This document shows positions 46,016-53,958 of a DNA stretch of 64,000 bases, one piece after another. The stretch is from G965216745 sp965216745 (GTDB taxonomy: Bacteria > Pseudomonadota > Alphaproteobacteria > Rickettsiales > Anaplasmataceae), in the NCBI GenBank assembly GCA_965216745.1, contig OZ244191.1:496001-560000 (forward strand), read 5' to 3'. Positions within the stretch are counted from its first letter, which is position 1. Every line of letters begins with the position of its first letter. The translations under genes and the position numbers were made by a program. The notes beneath the pieces were generated by a model, which saw only the letters and a list, made by a program, of their open reading frames with translations, ran no database searches and had not been told where the DNA came from.

Positions 46016-46039
46016 TTTTTTTGTTTTTGTTGTTCTATT

Positions 46040-46582
46040 ATGACCAATCACTCATCTAGAGTAGGATCCAAACCTATTAATATACCTTCTTCGGTTTTTC
46101 TCTCTGTAGATTCTAATGTTATATCTATTCATCGTAAATCAGATGATTCCTATTTTCATTATAATCTTCCCTCTGGAATATCTACTTATATTTCTTCTGA
46201 TTCCTTGTCTTTGATTTTTGATGATCATATACCCTCTAATATTATGGGTCTTAATAGAGCGCGTTTGTCTAACTTGATATTAGGTATCGTTAATCCTTTT
46301 AAGGTTGATTTAGATATAGTTGGTGTTGGATATAAGGCATCATTTGAATCTCCTTATCTTTCCTTGTCTCTGGGTTTCAGTCATCCAATAAAATATTCTC
46401 CCCCTCCAGGAGTTGATTTAAAAGTGTCTGATTCTGTTTCTATTGTTGTATCTGGGCATTCTAAAGATATGGTTGGATTGGTAGTTTCTGATTTGACCTC
46501 TGTGAGATCTTATAACCCTTATAGTGGAAAAGGTGTGATTGTTAAAGGTAAAACAATGATTCGTAGAGAGTCTAAACGTTGA
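46040..46582 (+). CDS. rplF: 50S ribosomal protein L6
   Basis: L6 sits near the factor-binding region. The protein has the duplicated fold; VDLDIVGVGYKASFESPYLS, FSHPIKYSPPPGV and SYNPYSGKGVIVKGKTMIRR (family: RPPEPYKGKGI) identify it. Length 180 is normal though the N-terminal copy is divergent and Ser-rich. Confidence 0.93.
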   Translation: MTNHSSRVGSKPINIPSSVFLSVDSNVISIHRKSDDSYFHYNLPSGISTYISSDSLSLIFDDHIPSNIMGLNRARLSNLILGIVNPFKVDLDIVGVGYKASFESPYLSLSLGFSHPIKYSPPPGVDLKVSDSVSIVVSGHSKDMVGLVVSDLTSVRSYNPYSGKGVIVKGKTMIRRESKR

Positions 46583-46604
46583 TTTATTTTGTGGAGTTTT
46601 TTTT

Positions 46605-46916
46605 ATGTTAAATTTGTTTTTGAAATCATATAATAAGCTTAGGCTTGTTTTGCGTGTTACAAATCGACATATTTATGCAAATTTTGTTTCTGGTGATAAG
46701 ACTGTTTTTTCTGTCTCAACTTTATCTAAAGATTTCGACAAGAAGCATTTTTATGCAAACAAAGACCTTGCTAAATCTTTAGGTGAATTTTTTGTTTCTA
46801 AATGTCCTGTTTCTCTCAAGAAATATAAAATATTTTTTGATCGTGGCGATAGGGTTTATACTGGTGTTGTTGCTACTTTTGCGGATGCAGTGAGAAGTGG
46901 TGGTTTTGATTTTTAG
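46605..46916 (+). CDS. rplR: 50S ribosomal protein L18
   Basis: L18 binds 5S rRNA. RLVLRVTNRHIYANFVSGDK and FDRGDRVYTGVVATFADAVR, then SGGFDF, match the [24 protein letters not shown] ending of the family. 103 residues, 10-15 short at the N-terminus, losing the basic tail. Confidence 0.93.
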   Translation: MLNLFLKSYNKLRLVLRVTNRHIYANFVSGDKTVFSVSTLSKDFDKKHFYANKDLAKSLGEFFVSKCPVSLKKYKIFFDRGDRVYTGVVATFADAVRSGGFDF

Positions 46917-46922
46917 GTTTTT

Positions 46923-47423
46923 ATGAGTGAGAAAATAGTTAACGAGATTTCAGAATATCTTTTACAAGTTGATCGTGTCAGTCGTGCCACTAAGGGTGGT
47001 AGAAGATTTAGTTTCAGAGTTATAGTAATAGTTGGAGATGGAAAGGGCAAAGTTGGGTGTGGTGTTGGTCGTCATGCGGAAGTTGTAGAGGCTCGAAAGA
47101 ATGCTGTAAGATTGGCTAAGGCTAGAATGTTTTCTTTTCCTCTCAAAGACGGAAGAACTATATATCATACTATAAATGCTAAATTTTGTGCTAGCCGCAT
47201 ACTTATGAGGCCTGCTCCTCCGGGAGTAGGTGTTATTGCTGGTTCCTCCATGCGTGCTTTTTGTGATGCGGCGGGTATCAAAGATTTAGTGTGTAAGGCT
47301 TCTGGTTCCACTAATCCAAGAAACGTTGTGATGGCAATGATTAATTCTCTGTCTAATTCTTCTGACTTCGATTATGTACAGAAAAAACGTCAAAAGAAAC
47401 TTTTTGATTCAGAGGTAGCATGA
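46923..47423 (+). CDS. rpsE: 30S ribosomal protein S5
   Basis: S5 contributes to decoding fidelity at the 30S neck. RVSRATKGGRRFSFRVIVIV, GDGKGKVGCGVGRHAEVVEA and LMRPAPPGVGVIAGSSMRAF are diagnostic. Length 166. It overlaps rplO by four bases, leaving no room for rpmD (L30), usually found here. Confidence 0.96.
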   Translation: MSEKIVNEISEYLLQVDRVSRATKGGRRFSFRVIVIVGDGKGKVGCGVGRHAEVVEARKNAVRLAKARMFSFPLKDGRTIYHTINAKFCASRILMRPAPPGVGVIAGSSMRAFCDAAGIKDLVCKASGSTNPRNVVMAMINSLSNSSDFDYVQKKRQKKLFDSEVA

Positions 47424-47860
47424 AAATCAACACTCTTTTAAAATACAATACCTCCACTTCCAAAAGAGTTGGACGTGGAATAGGTTCTGGCAAAGGAAAA
47501 ACTTCAGGCAGAGGACACAAAGGGCAATCTTCTAGAGCTGGTGTTTCTCTTGGTGGTTTCCAAGGTGGTCAATTGTCACTTATACAGTCCAAGCCAAAAC
47601 GTGGGTTTCGTCCATACAGGCATATTTCTTACCACGTTTTAAATCTAAGTACTTTAGAGCTTTGGATCAAAAATTCTAAGATAAGCCTTGAAACTCCAAT
47701 TACCAAAGCTCTTCTTGTATCTTTTGGTATAATACCTTCTATTCGAACAAAATTAAAGGTTTTAGGTTCTATGGATTCTGATGTTATTTTTAATGTTGAG
47801 TACGATGCTTGTTCTAAATCTGCTTCTCGCTTCCTAAAGGTGTTGATTAATGAAACCTAA
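47420..47860 (+). CDS. rplO: 50S ribosomal protein L15
   Basis: L15 is a late assembly protein. The glycine-rich N-terminus KRVGRGIGSGKGKTSGRGHK, then GQSSRAGVSLGGFQGGQLSL and KRGFRPYRHISYHVLNLSTL, is typical. Length 146. It overlaps rpsE at its start and secY by 11 bases at its end. Confidence 0.95.
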   Translation: MKINTLLKYNTSTSKRVGRGIGSGKGKTSGRGHKGQSSRAGVSLGGFQGGQLSLIQSKPKRGFRPYRHISYHVLNLSTLELWIKNSKISLETPITKALLVSFGIIPSIRTKLKVLGSMDSDVIFNVEYDACSKSASRFLKVLINET

Positions 47861-49124
47861 TAATTCTGATATGAAGACTAGAATTTTTATTTCTTTGTTT
47901 ATATTGGTTGCATGTAGGTTTGGTACTTATGTCCCCATACCTGGTTTTGATTTTTCTGTTGCTAAAAATCTCATAGATTCTTCCAGTTTTTTTGGTGTTT
48001 TTGATGTTTTTTCTGGTGGTGCTTTTGGTAGAACTGCTATTTTTTCATTGAGTGTGATGCCATATATAGTTTCTTCTATAGTAATACAGCTTCTTTCTGT
48101 TGCTTATAAAGATGGTTTTTCCTTTTTTGATTTATCAGACAAGAGCTCTGTAGACTTTTACACTAAGATACTTTCTGTTTTTATATCTTTTTTTCAAGCA
48201 ATAGTGTTTGTATTTGGTTTGGAGACTATGGATGTTTTTTGTGATTATGTTGCTACTCATAAGTTTCTTTTTAGAGTAGTGGCTATATTTACTCTTGTTG
48301 GAGGAACTGTTGTTTTGGTTTGGTTGGGTGATAGAATAACTTCGTACGGATTGGCAAATGGTGTTTCCCTTATTATATTTGTTGGTATAGTTGCTGAACT
48401 GGGTTCTGCTTTTTCTCAAATTATTTCTTTGGGTCAATTAGGTAAGTCCTATACAGTTATACTTGCTTTTATTTCTGTTGCTTTTTTATTTTGGTTTGTG
48501 GTGTTCGTGGAACGTTCTTTTAGAAAAGTTCCTGTTCAATATCCTAAGAGACAAATGGGCAAAAGATTGTACAATAGTAGTTATTCTCACATTCCCATGA
48601 GAATAAATGTTTCTGGTGTTATGCCTCCAATTTTTGCTAGCGCCATTTTAATGTTGCCTATAACTTGTGCTGGTTTATATCCTTCATATTTTTCTGACTT
48701 TGTTCTGTTGTATCTTTCTCCTGGAACATATTTGTATATGTTTATGTATTTTGCTTTGATAATGTTTTTTTGTTTTTTCTATTCTAGTATGACTTTCAAT
48801 GTAAAAGAAATCACTAACTCTCTGAAGAGAGGTGGTGGATTTGTAATAGGTATTAGACCTGGTCCAAATACTGCAAATTATCTCTCGAGTCTTTCTGATA
48901 GGCTTACTCTTTTTGGTGGTTTATATCTTGGTTTTGTTTGTGTTCTTCCTGAGTTTGTTCGCTCAAGTCATTCTATCCCATTTGTTGCAGGAGGAACAAG
49001 TATATTAATAATAGTTGGTGTTGTTAATGATGTTTATTCCAATGTTCATTCTCATATGCTATCTAGGAAATATGGATCTATGAACAAGTTTTCTTCTGAT
49101 TCTTTGAATGCCTTCTTGAGATGA
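47850..49124 (+). CDS. secY: Protein translocase subunit SecY
   Basis: SecY is the pore of the Sec translocon in the inner membrane. About ten hydrophobic segments are visible, with FGTYVPIPGFDF, FSLSVMPYIVSSIVIQLLSV (family: ALGIMPYISASIIMQLL), the cytosolic loop RKVPVQYPKRQMG and the C-terminal IRPGPNTANYLSSLSDRLTL, VAGGTSILIIVGVVNDVYSN. Length 424 is normal. A 9-pair inverted repeat at 48581-48606 is probably chance. Confidence 0.96.
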   Translation: MKPNNSDMKTRIFISLFILVACRFGTYVPIPGFDFSVAKNLIDSSSFFGVFDVFSGGAFGRTAIFSLSVMPYIVSSIVIQLLSVAYKDGFSFFDLSDKSSVDFYTKILSVFISFFQAIVFVFGLETMDVFCDYVATHKFLFRVVAIFTLVGGTVVLVWLGDRITSYGLANGVSLIIFVGIVAELGSAFSQIISLGQLGKSYTVILAFISVAFLFWFVVFVERSFRKVPVQYPKRQMGKRLYNSSYSHIPMRINVSGVMPPIFASAILMLPITCAGLYPSYFSDFVLLYLSPGTYLYMFMYFALIMFFCFFYSSMTFNVKEITNSLKRGGGFVIGIRPGPNTANYLSSLSDRLTLFGGLYLGFVCVLPEFVRSSHSIPFVAGGTSILIIVGVVNDVYSNVHSHMLSRKYGSMNKFSSDSLNAFLR

Positions 49125-49726
49125 GTGAATTTAATTTAAATGTTATTTTGTTTGGTCCTCCTGGTTCTGGTAAAGGCACTTATTCAAATATGTTAGTTTC
49201 TCATTATTCTTTTTCTCTTGTTAGAATGAGTTCTATTTTGTCATCTTCTAGCGATCCACAGATTTTACAAAAGATAGCTAGTGGAGATTTAATATCTGAT
49301 GATCTTACTATAACATGTTTAAAGGATTTTGTTGGCAATCAAAGGTCTGGTTTTGTGTTTGATGGTTTTCCGAGGACAGTAGCTCAGTCTATTTTTTTGA
49401 AAGAATTCCTTTCTGTGGATTTTTTTTTAAAGCTATGTGTGTCTGATGATGAGGTTCTGCGTAGAATTTCTATGCGTAAAGTTTGCCCTTCTTGCTCTGC
49501 TGTTTTCTCATCAACTGTTTCTTGTTGTGATGTGTGTGACAATGTTCCTCTTGTTTCTAGAGTAGATGATAATTGTGATGTAAGTAAATATAGATTGGAT
49601 AAATATAAAAAATCAGAATCCCGTATTGTTGATTTTTTTGCAGAAAAACTTATTAATATTGATGCTGCCAATAGTATAGATAGTGTTTATAATTCTATTC
49701 TGTCAAAGATGAAACTTTTCTCTTGA
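49121..49726 (+). CDS. adk: Adenylate kinase
   Basis: Adk interconverts AMP, ADP and ATP. P-loop ILFGPPGSGKGTYSNMLVSH, FVFDGFPRTVAQS and the Asp-Asp-Arg region SRVDDNCDVSKYRLDKY are present. The LID carries four cysteines, VCPSCSAVF and CCDVCDNVPL (C-x2-C...C-x2-C), predicting a structural zinc site; the LID is otherwise shortened. Length 201. It overlaps secY by four bases, the alphaproteobacterial arrangement. Confidence 0.94.
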   Translation: MSEFNLNVILFGPPGSGKGTYSNMLVSHYSFSLVRMSSILSSSSDPQILQKIASGDLISDDLTITCLKDFVGNQRSGFVFDGFPRTVAQSIFLKEFLSVDFFLKLCVSDDEVLRRISMRKVCPSCSAVFSSTVSCCDVCDNVPLVSRVDDNCDVSKYRLDKYKKSESRIVDFFAEKLINIDAANSIDSVYNSILSKMKLFS

Positions 49727-49774
49727 TTGGTTGTTAATGTGTTGTTATAATTATTTTTATTGAGGTTGTTTCGT

Positions 49775-50149
49775 ATGCGTATTGCTGGTGTAAATTTGCC
49801 AAAGAATAAGTTTGTTGTTGTTGCTCTTACTTATCTGTATGGTATAGGTTCCTCTAATGCTTATAAGATTTGTGACGCTACTAATGTCAAAGCTAATGTT
49901 AAAGTTTCAGATCTTTCTGATGACGAGTCGTCTTCTATATCTTCTTATATAAACAAGAATTTTGTTGTTGAAGGCGATCTTCGTAAAAAGGTTTCTATGG
50001 ATATCAAAAATCTTATTGATATAGGTTGTTATAGGGGTTTGAGACATAGGAGAAACTTACCTGTACGTGGTCAAAATACTCATTCTAATGCCAGAACTAG
50101 AAAGGGTAGGTCTCGTGTTCCTGTAGCTGGCAAGAAGAAGGCGGTCTAG
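49775..50149 (+). CDS. rpsM: 30S ribosomal protein S13
   Basis: S13 contacts P-site tRNA and makes intersubunit bridges. MRIAGVNLPKNKFVVVALTY, YGIGSSNA and GLRHRRNLPVRGQNTHSNAR, then TRKGRSR, are diagnostic. The frame opens with TTG at 49760, but the ATG at 49775 is the family start, giving 124 residues. rpmJ (L36) is not found beside it. Confidence 0.96.
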   Translation: MRIAGVNLPKNKFVVVALTYLYGIGSSNAYKICDATNVKANVKVSDLSDDESSSISSYINKNFVVEGDLRKKVSMDIKNLIDIGCYRGLRHRRNLPVRGQNTHSNARTRKGRSRVPVAGKKKAV

Positions 50150-50150
50150 T

Positions 50151-50516
50151 ATGTCTAAAAATAAAACTGTTTTGTCTGGTTTGGTTTATATTAATTCTTC
50201 TTTCAATAATATAATTATTACTGTCGTAGATACTTTAGGTAATACTGTTGCATGGTCATCTGCTGGTTCTATGGGTTTCAAAGGTGCTAAAAGATCTACA
50301 CCTTATGCTGGTCAAGTCACTGCTTCTAATGTTTCTGATGTTGTTAAGAAGAAGTTTGGAATGCGTGCGGTTTATGCTATTCTAAAGGGTCCTGGTCCTG
50401 CCAGGGATTCTGCTTTGCGTGCAATACAGTCTTCTGGACTTACTGTCATGTCTATAAGGGATAGAACTCCAGTTCCTCATAATGGCTGTAGACCTCCTAG
50501 AGTCAGAAGAGTATAG
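50151..50516 (+). CDS. rpsK: 30S ribosomal protein S11
   Basis: S11 forms the 30S platform near the E site. YINSSFNNIIITVVDTLGNT, WSSAGSMGFKGAKRSTPYAG and DRTPVPHNGCRPPRVRRV are diagnostic. Length 121 is slightly short. It follows rpsM by one base. Confidence 0.96.
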   Translation: MSKNKTVLSGLVYINSSFNNIIITVVDTLGNTVAWSSAGSMGFKGAKRSTPYAGQVTASNVSDVVKKKFGMRAVYAILKGPGPARDSALRAIQSSGLTVMSIRDRTPVPHNGCRPPRVRRV

Positions 50517-50536
50517 TGTTTTGAGGTTTTTTTTAT

Positions 50537-51520
50537 ATGACTAGTCCTGTTTCTTCAACTTTAGAGGTTGAGCCTCTTTCTTCCAACTCTGCTAGAGTTA
50601 CTGTATGGCCACTTCATAGTGGTTCTGGTGTTACTTTGGGCAATGCTCTTCGTAGGGTTTTGTTGAGTTCTCTCCCCGGTTCTGCAGCTGTTGCAATTAG
50701 GATAGATGGCTTATCTCATGAGTTTTCTTCTGTTCCTGGTGTACGTGAAGATGTTACTGATATAGTTCTCAATGTTAAGAATATAGTTTTTGACCTTGTT
50801 GGTGTTAAAGATAAGACAGTTTCTCTGTTTGCTGATAAACATGGTCCCGTTACAGCTGGTATGATTGATACTGATTTGGAAGTGAAAGTTCTAAATCCTG
50901 ATCTTGTTGTCTGTAATCTTAGTCCTTCATACTCTTTTTCTATGAAAATAGATGTATCTTCTGGTGTTGGTTATGTTCCTGCTGTTAAATCTAAAATTTT
51001 ACCCTTGAATCAGCAACCTGTGACTTCTATAATGCTTGATTCTTTATATAATCCTATATTGAATGTAAAGTTTCATGTTTCTAATAGTCGTGTTGGTGAT
51101 GTTACTGACTATGATAAATTGATTCTTGAAGTCTATACTAATGGTGCTATTTCTCCTGAGAAATCTATATCTATAGCTGCACGTATGCTTCAAAACGATC
51201 TCAAGGTTTTCATGTTAGATGACAATGATGTTATTGGGGTTAAAGAAGAATCAGAATCATCACACTCTTCTTCAGATTATGATCCAAATCTTCTTAGAAG
51301 AGTTGATGAACTAGATCTTTCTGTGAGATCTCAGAATTGTTTGAAAAATGAAAATATTGTCTATATAGGTGATTTAGTTCAGAGGTCTGAATCTGAAATT
51401 CTCAAGACACCTAATTTTGGACGTAAGTCTTTGACTGAAATAAAGATGGTACTTATGAGTATGGGTTTGTCTTTTGGCATGAATCTAGAAAATTGGCCTC
51501 CAAAATCTTATTCTGAGTGA
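50537..51520 (+). CDS. rpoA: RNA polymerase alpha subunit
   Basis: The alpha dimer nucleates RNA polymerase assembly (N-terminal domain) and binds UP elements and activators (C-terminal domain). GVTLGNALRRVLLSSLPGSA, VPGVREDVTDIVLNVKN, and in the C-terminal domain LDLSVRSQNCLKNENIVYIG and TPNFGRKSLTEIKMVL are clear. Length 327 is normal, with a Ser/Glu-rich linker. Confidence 0.96.
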   Translation: MTSPVSSTLEVEPLSSNSARVTVWPLHSGSGVTLGNALRRVLLSSLPGSAAVAIRIDGLSHEFSSVPGVREDVTDIVLNVKNIVFDLVGVKDKTVSLFADKHGPVTAGMIDTDLEVKVLNPDLVVCNLSPSYSFSMKIDVSSGVGYVPAVKSKILPLNQQPVTSIMLDSLYNPILNVKFHVSNSRVGDVTDYDKLILEVYTNGAISPEKSISIAARMLQNDLKVFMLDDNDVIGVKEESESSHSSSDYDPNLLRRVDELDLSVRSQNCLKNENIVYIGDLVQRSESEILKTPNFGRKSLTEIKMVLMSMGLSFGMNLENWPPKSYSE

Positions 51521-51544
51521 TTTTTTTTATTATATAGGTAAATT

Positions 51545-51898
51545 ATGAGACATAAAAAAGCTTATAAAAAACTGAACAGAACCTCTTCCCATAGGTCTGC
51601 TATGTCGGTTAACATGCTTGTATCTTTTTTTGAGCACGAGATTATATCTACTACTCTTCCTAAAGCTAAAAATCTTAGACCTATGGCTGAGAAAATTATA
51701 ACTAAGGCTAAACGTAAAATGCATAGAAGCCTTATTTCCTCCCTTAAGAATAATTCAGCAACTGTTACAAAACTAATTAATGATATTGCTCCCAGGTATC
51801 AATCTAGGAATGGGGGTTACGTTCGTATAATTAAAAACGGCTATCGTGTAGGTGACAATGCTCCTATGGCTGTGATTGAGCTTGTTGATAGGCCTTAG
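51545..51898 (+). CDS. rplQ: 50S ribosomal protein L17
   Basis: L17 lies near the tunnel exit. MRHKKAYKKLNRTSSHRSAM matches the MRHRxxxxKLxRxxxHRxA start; NMLVSFFEHEIISTTLPKAK and YQSRNGGYVRIIKNGYRVGD, NAPMAVIELVD follow. Length 117. The stop overlaps the tpiA GTG by one base. Confidence 0.95.
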   Translation: MRHKKAYKKLNRTSSHRSAMSVNMLVSFFEHEIISTTLPKAKNLRPMAEKIITKAKRKMHRSLISSLKNNSATVTKLINDIAPRYQSRNGGYVRIIKNGYRVGDNAPMAVIELVDRP

Positions 51899-52611
51899 TG
51901 TTTTTTGATATAGTTGTTGCTAATTGGAAGATGAATGGCACTCTTTCGTGTTTGCAATCTTTCGTTAAATCTATTTCTTTCAATATAAATTCTCTTGTAT
52001 ACTCTACTAATTTATGTCTATGTGTGCCACATGTTTTTTTATATGAGTTGTATAAATATAAACTTGAGTTTGGTTTAGACAAATTATTTGTTGGTGCTCA
52101 AGATTCTTCATCTAGGGACAATGGTTCTTTCACAGGTGATGTTAGTGCCTCTATGTTAAAAAATATGGGTTGTAAATACGTGATTTGCGGACACTCCGAG
52201 AGAAGAATTTTTCATTCTGAAACATCTGTTCTTGTATCTCAAAAAGCTACTAAAGTCATTAATAGTGGTATGATACCTATAATATGCGTCGGTGAGAAAT
52301 CCCAAGAAAATATTGAAGCTGAAATCAAATCTCAATGCTTGGAATCTTTTCCTATTGATCATAAGTTTTATGTTGCTTATGAACCTGTCTGGTCAATAGG
52401 AACAAATTCTATTCCAGATGTCTTTCAAATCTCTAAAGCTATTTCTTTGATACGTCAATACACATCTTCTCCAATTATTTATGGTGGTTCTATAAATAAG
52501 ACTAATATTAAATCCATTCACTCTATAGATCAATTGAGTGGTGTTATAGTTGGACGCTCTAGTCTAATTTTTGATGATTTCTGGGATATATTTCGAGTTT
52601 GTTCTAGTTAG
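51898..52611 (+). CDS. tpiA: Triosephosphate isomerase
   Basis: TpiA interconverts glyceraldehyde 3-phosphate and dihydroxyacetone phosphate. VANWKMNG supplies Asn and Lys, CGHSERRIFHSET the His, and VAYEPVWSIGTNS the catalytic Glu; IIYGGSINKTN and GVIVGRSSL close the phosphate site. 237 residues, about 12 below usual. It starts at a GTG overlapping the rplQ stop, so it is translationally coupled to the ribosomal block. Confidence 0.95.
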   Translation: MFFDIVVANWKMNGTLSCLQSFVKSISFNINSLVYSTNLCLCVPHVFLYELYKYKLEFGLDKLFVGAQDSSSRDNGSFTGDVSASMLKNMGCKYVICGHSERRIFHSETSVLVSQKATKVINSGMIPIICVGEKSQENIEAEIKSQCLESFPIDHKFYVAYEPVWSIGTNSIPDVFQISKAISLIRQYTSSPIIYGGSINKTNIKSIHSIDQLSGVIVGRSSLIFDDFWDIFRVCSS

Positions 52612-52741
52612 TTTGATTGAATACAATCATCTTATATAAAAATACATAATTTTCTATATTTCATATTGCAACATAAATAAATTTTATTGATGGTTTTTTG
52701 ATTTCTTGTATATCTCTATAGAAATATAATTTAACATTAAA

Positions 52742-52784
52742 ATTGATTGAATTTATGTCCAGTATTCAATCAATGTTGTTTTTG
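52742..52784 (+). terminator. Terminator of the ribosomal protein-tpiA block
   Basis: ATTGATTGAAT (52742-52752) pairs perfectly with ATTCAATCAAT (52764-52774), 11-base loop, followed by GTTGTTTTTGG. It is about 130 bases past the tpiA stop. Confidence 0.55.
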
Positions 52785-53044
52785 GATTGTGATAATTGAA
52801 ATTATCTTTAATTACTTTCAAAATACTAAATCATGTTTATGTAAAGATTTTGCTTCTATTGAGTAATTTTATTTTCTATATATATAATTCTACTATTGAT
52901 TGTGAATTGACTCTTGTTTTTGATGTTTTTTCTATTTTTAATTGTAAAAAGTTAATTTTCACAATATTCTTTGTTTTCTTTTGCTTGTTTGTTCCAGTTT
53001 TTATCATATATCTGCTATATTTATATTTTATTGATGAAGTTTGT

Positions 53045-53072
53045 ATTTACATCAAATATAGTTGAATTATAA
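53045..53072 (+). promoter_or_regulatory. Promoter of the CI-like regulator
   Basis: TTTACA at 53045-53050, 16-base spacer, perfect TATAAT at 53067-53072, 34 bases before the ATG. Confidence 0.5.
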
Positions 53073-53105
53073 TAAATGAAATTCAATTTTAGGTAGTAAT
53101 TACTC

Positions 53106-53657
53106 ATGAATAGACACGCAATACAGATAATTAGATCTCGTATGAGAGATCTAGGTTTAGGAGTTAGAGAGCTTGCTAAGCAATCTTTTGTGGGTACATC
53201 ATTTGTTTATGATATACTTAGTGGTAAATCTAAAAATCCCACTATGCAAAAACTTTCTTCGGTGTCTAAAGTTCTAAGTATACCTGTATCTGAGCTGATT
53301 GATTCAGAAGGTTCTAGCAATGTATTAATGAAAGAGTTTGTTCCAATTTATCATTTGAATCAAGATAAGAGCGCTTCACCTAAGCTTATGATCAATGTTT
53401 CTGCTCTTAACTCTGTTTCATCCTCACAAAATTTATATTTTTACAATGTAGATAATAATTTTAACGATGTTTTATCTAGAAATGATACAGTGATTATAGA
53501 TATTGGCCGCAAATCAGGAGCTGGTACTTTTTTAGTTAGAGAAGGTTTTAATATTGAAATAAAAGAAATGTTCGATAAGTATAATTCAGAAGCCAATGAT
53601 AACAAAGATGACTCATCTGTGATAGGTAAGATTTTGTGGTTATTTAGATCAATATAG
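53106..53657 (+). CDS. XRE-family regulator with degenerate S24-like domain
   Basis: Residues about 5-62 form a Cro/CI helix-turn-helix (VRELAKQSFVGTSFVYDILS, then GKSKNPTMQKLSSVSKVLSI). The C-terminal part resembles the LexA/CI S24 fold: NLYFYNVDNNFNDVLSRNDT followed by VIIDIGRK and a final GKILWLFRSI. The usual D-S-M-x-P with the catalytic serine reads DNNFND, so self-cleavage should be lost. 183 residues, small for a CI repressor. AT-rich flanks, no phage genes beside it; it may be domesticated. An inverted repeat TAGATCTC/GAGATCTA (53133-53154) lies in the coding start. Targets unknown. Confidence 0.75.
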   Translation: MNRHAIQIIRSRMRDLGLGVRELAKQSFVGTSFVYDILSGKSKNPTMQKLSSVSKVLSIPVSELIDSEGSSNVLMKEFVPIYHLNQDKSASPKLMINVSALNSVSSSQNLYFYNVDNNFNDVLSRNDTVIIDIGRKSGAGTFLVREGFNIEIKEMFDKYNSEANDNKDDSSVIGKILWLFRSI

Positions 53658-53781
53658 ATTATTTAATATAACTCTGATTTTTTTGATTGTTTGTTTGATT
53701 TTATACCTATTTTTTATTTCGGACGTTGTTTTTTGATTATTTTAATAATAATGTTTGTGAATATATTTAATTGTTGTTTTT

Positions 53782-53958
53782 ATGTCTTTGTTTTATTTTC
53801 GAAAGAAGAGAAAATCTAGATTGCTTCCCAGATTTTTTCGTGTATCATTTTTTTGTGTTTTCTTTGTTGTAGCTGTTTTATTTTTAGGTGATTCTAGATA
53901 TAGCAATCAGGTCAAACTAGTTGAGCGCCCTATAGATGTTAGTAAATACATACATTGA
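53782..53958 (+). CDS. Small single-span membrane protein upstream of xerD
   Basis: 58 residues: a very basic start (FRKKRKSRLLPRFFR), one hydrophobic segment (VSFFCVFFVVAVLFLG) and a polar end (VERPIDVSKYIH). By the positive-inside rule the N-terminus stays in the cytoplasm. The reading frame continues 23 bases into xerD, suggesting coupled translation. Not recognised; the Arg/Lys-rich start plus one helix is credible as a real gene, though no strong ribosome site is present. Confidence 0.5.
   Translation: MSLFYFRKKRKSRLLPRFFRVSFFCVFFVVAVLFLGDSRYSNQVKLVERPIDVSKYIH

Larger units (their letters stand above)
52612..53105. other. Intergenic region after the ribosomal superoperon
   Basis: 494 AT-rich bases with the terminator at 52742-52784 and the regulator promoter at 53045-53072. 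A TTG-initiated 89-codon frame (52796-53065) is almost all Phe, Ile, Leu and Tyr; it could be a small membrane protein, but T-rich DNA gives such frames by chance. Confidence 0.4.

Noticed and set aside
48581..48606. Nine-pair inverted repeat in secY
   Set aside because: Pairs of 8-9 with short loops are expected a few times by chance in 64 kb of this composition.
52796..53065. 89-codon hydrophobic frame after tpiA
   Set aside because: Needs a TTG start, lacks a ribosome site, and consists of Phe/Ile/Leu/Tyr as expected from T-rich noncoding DNA; it is not secG-like.
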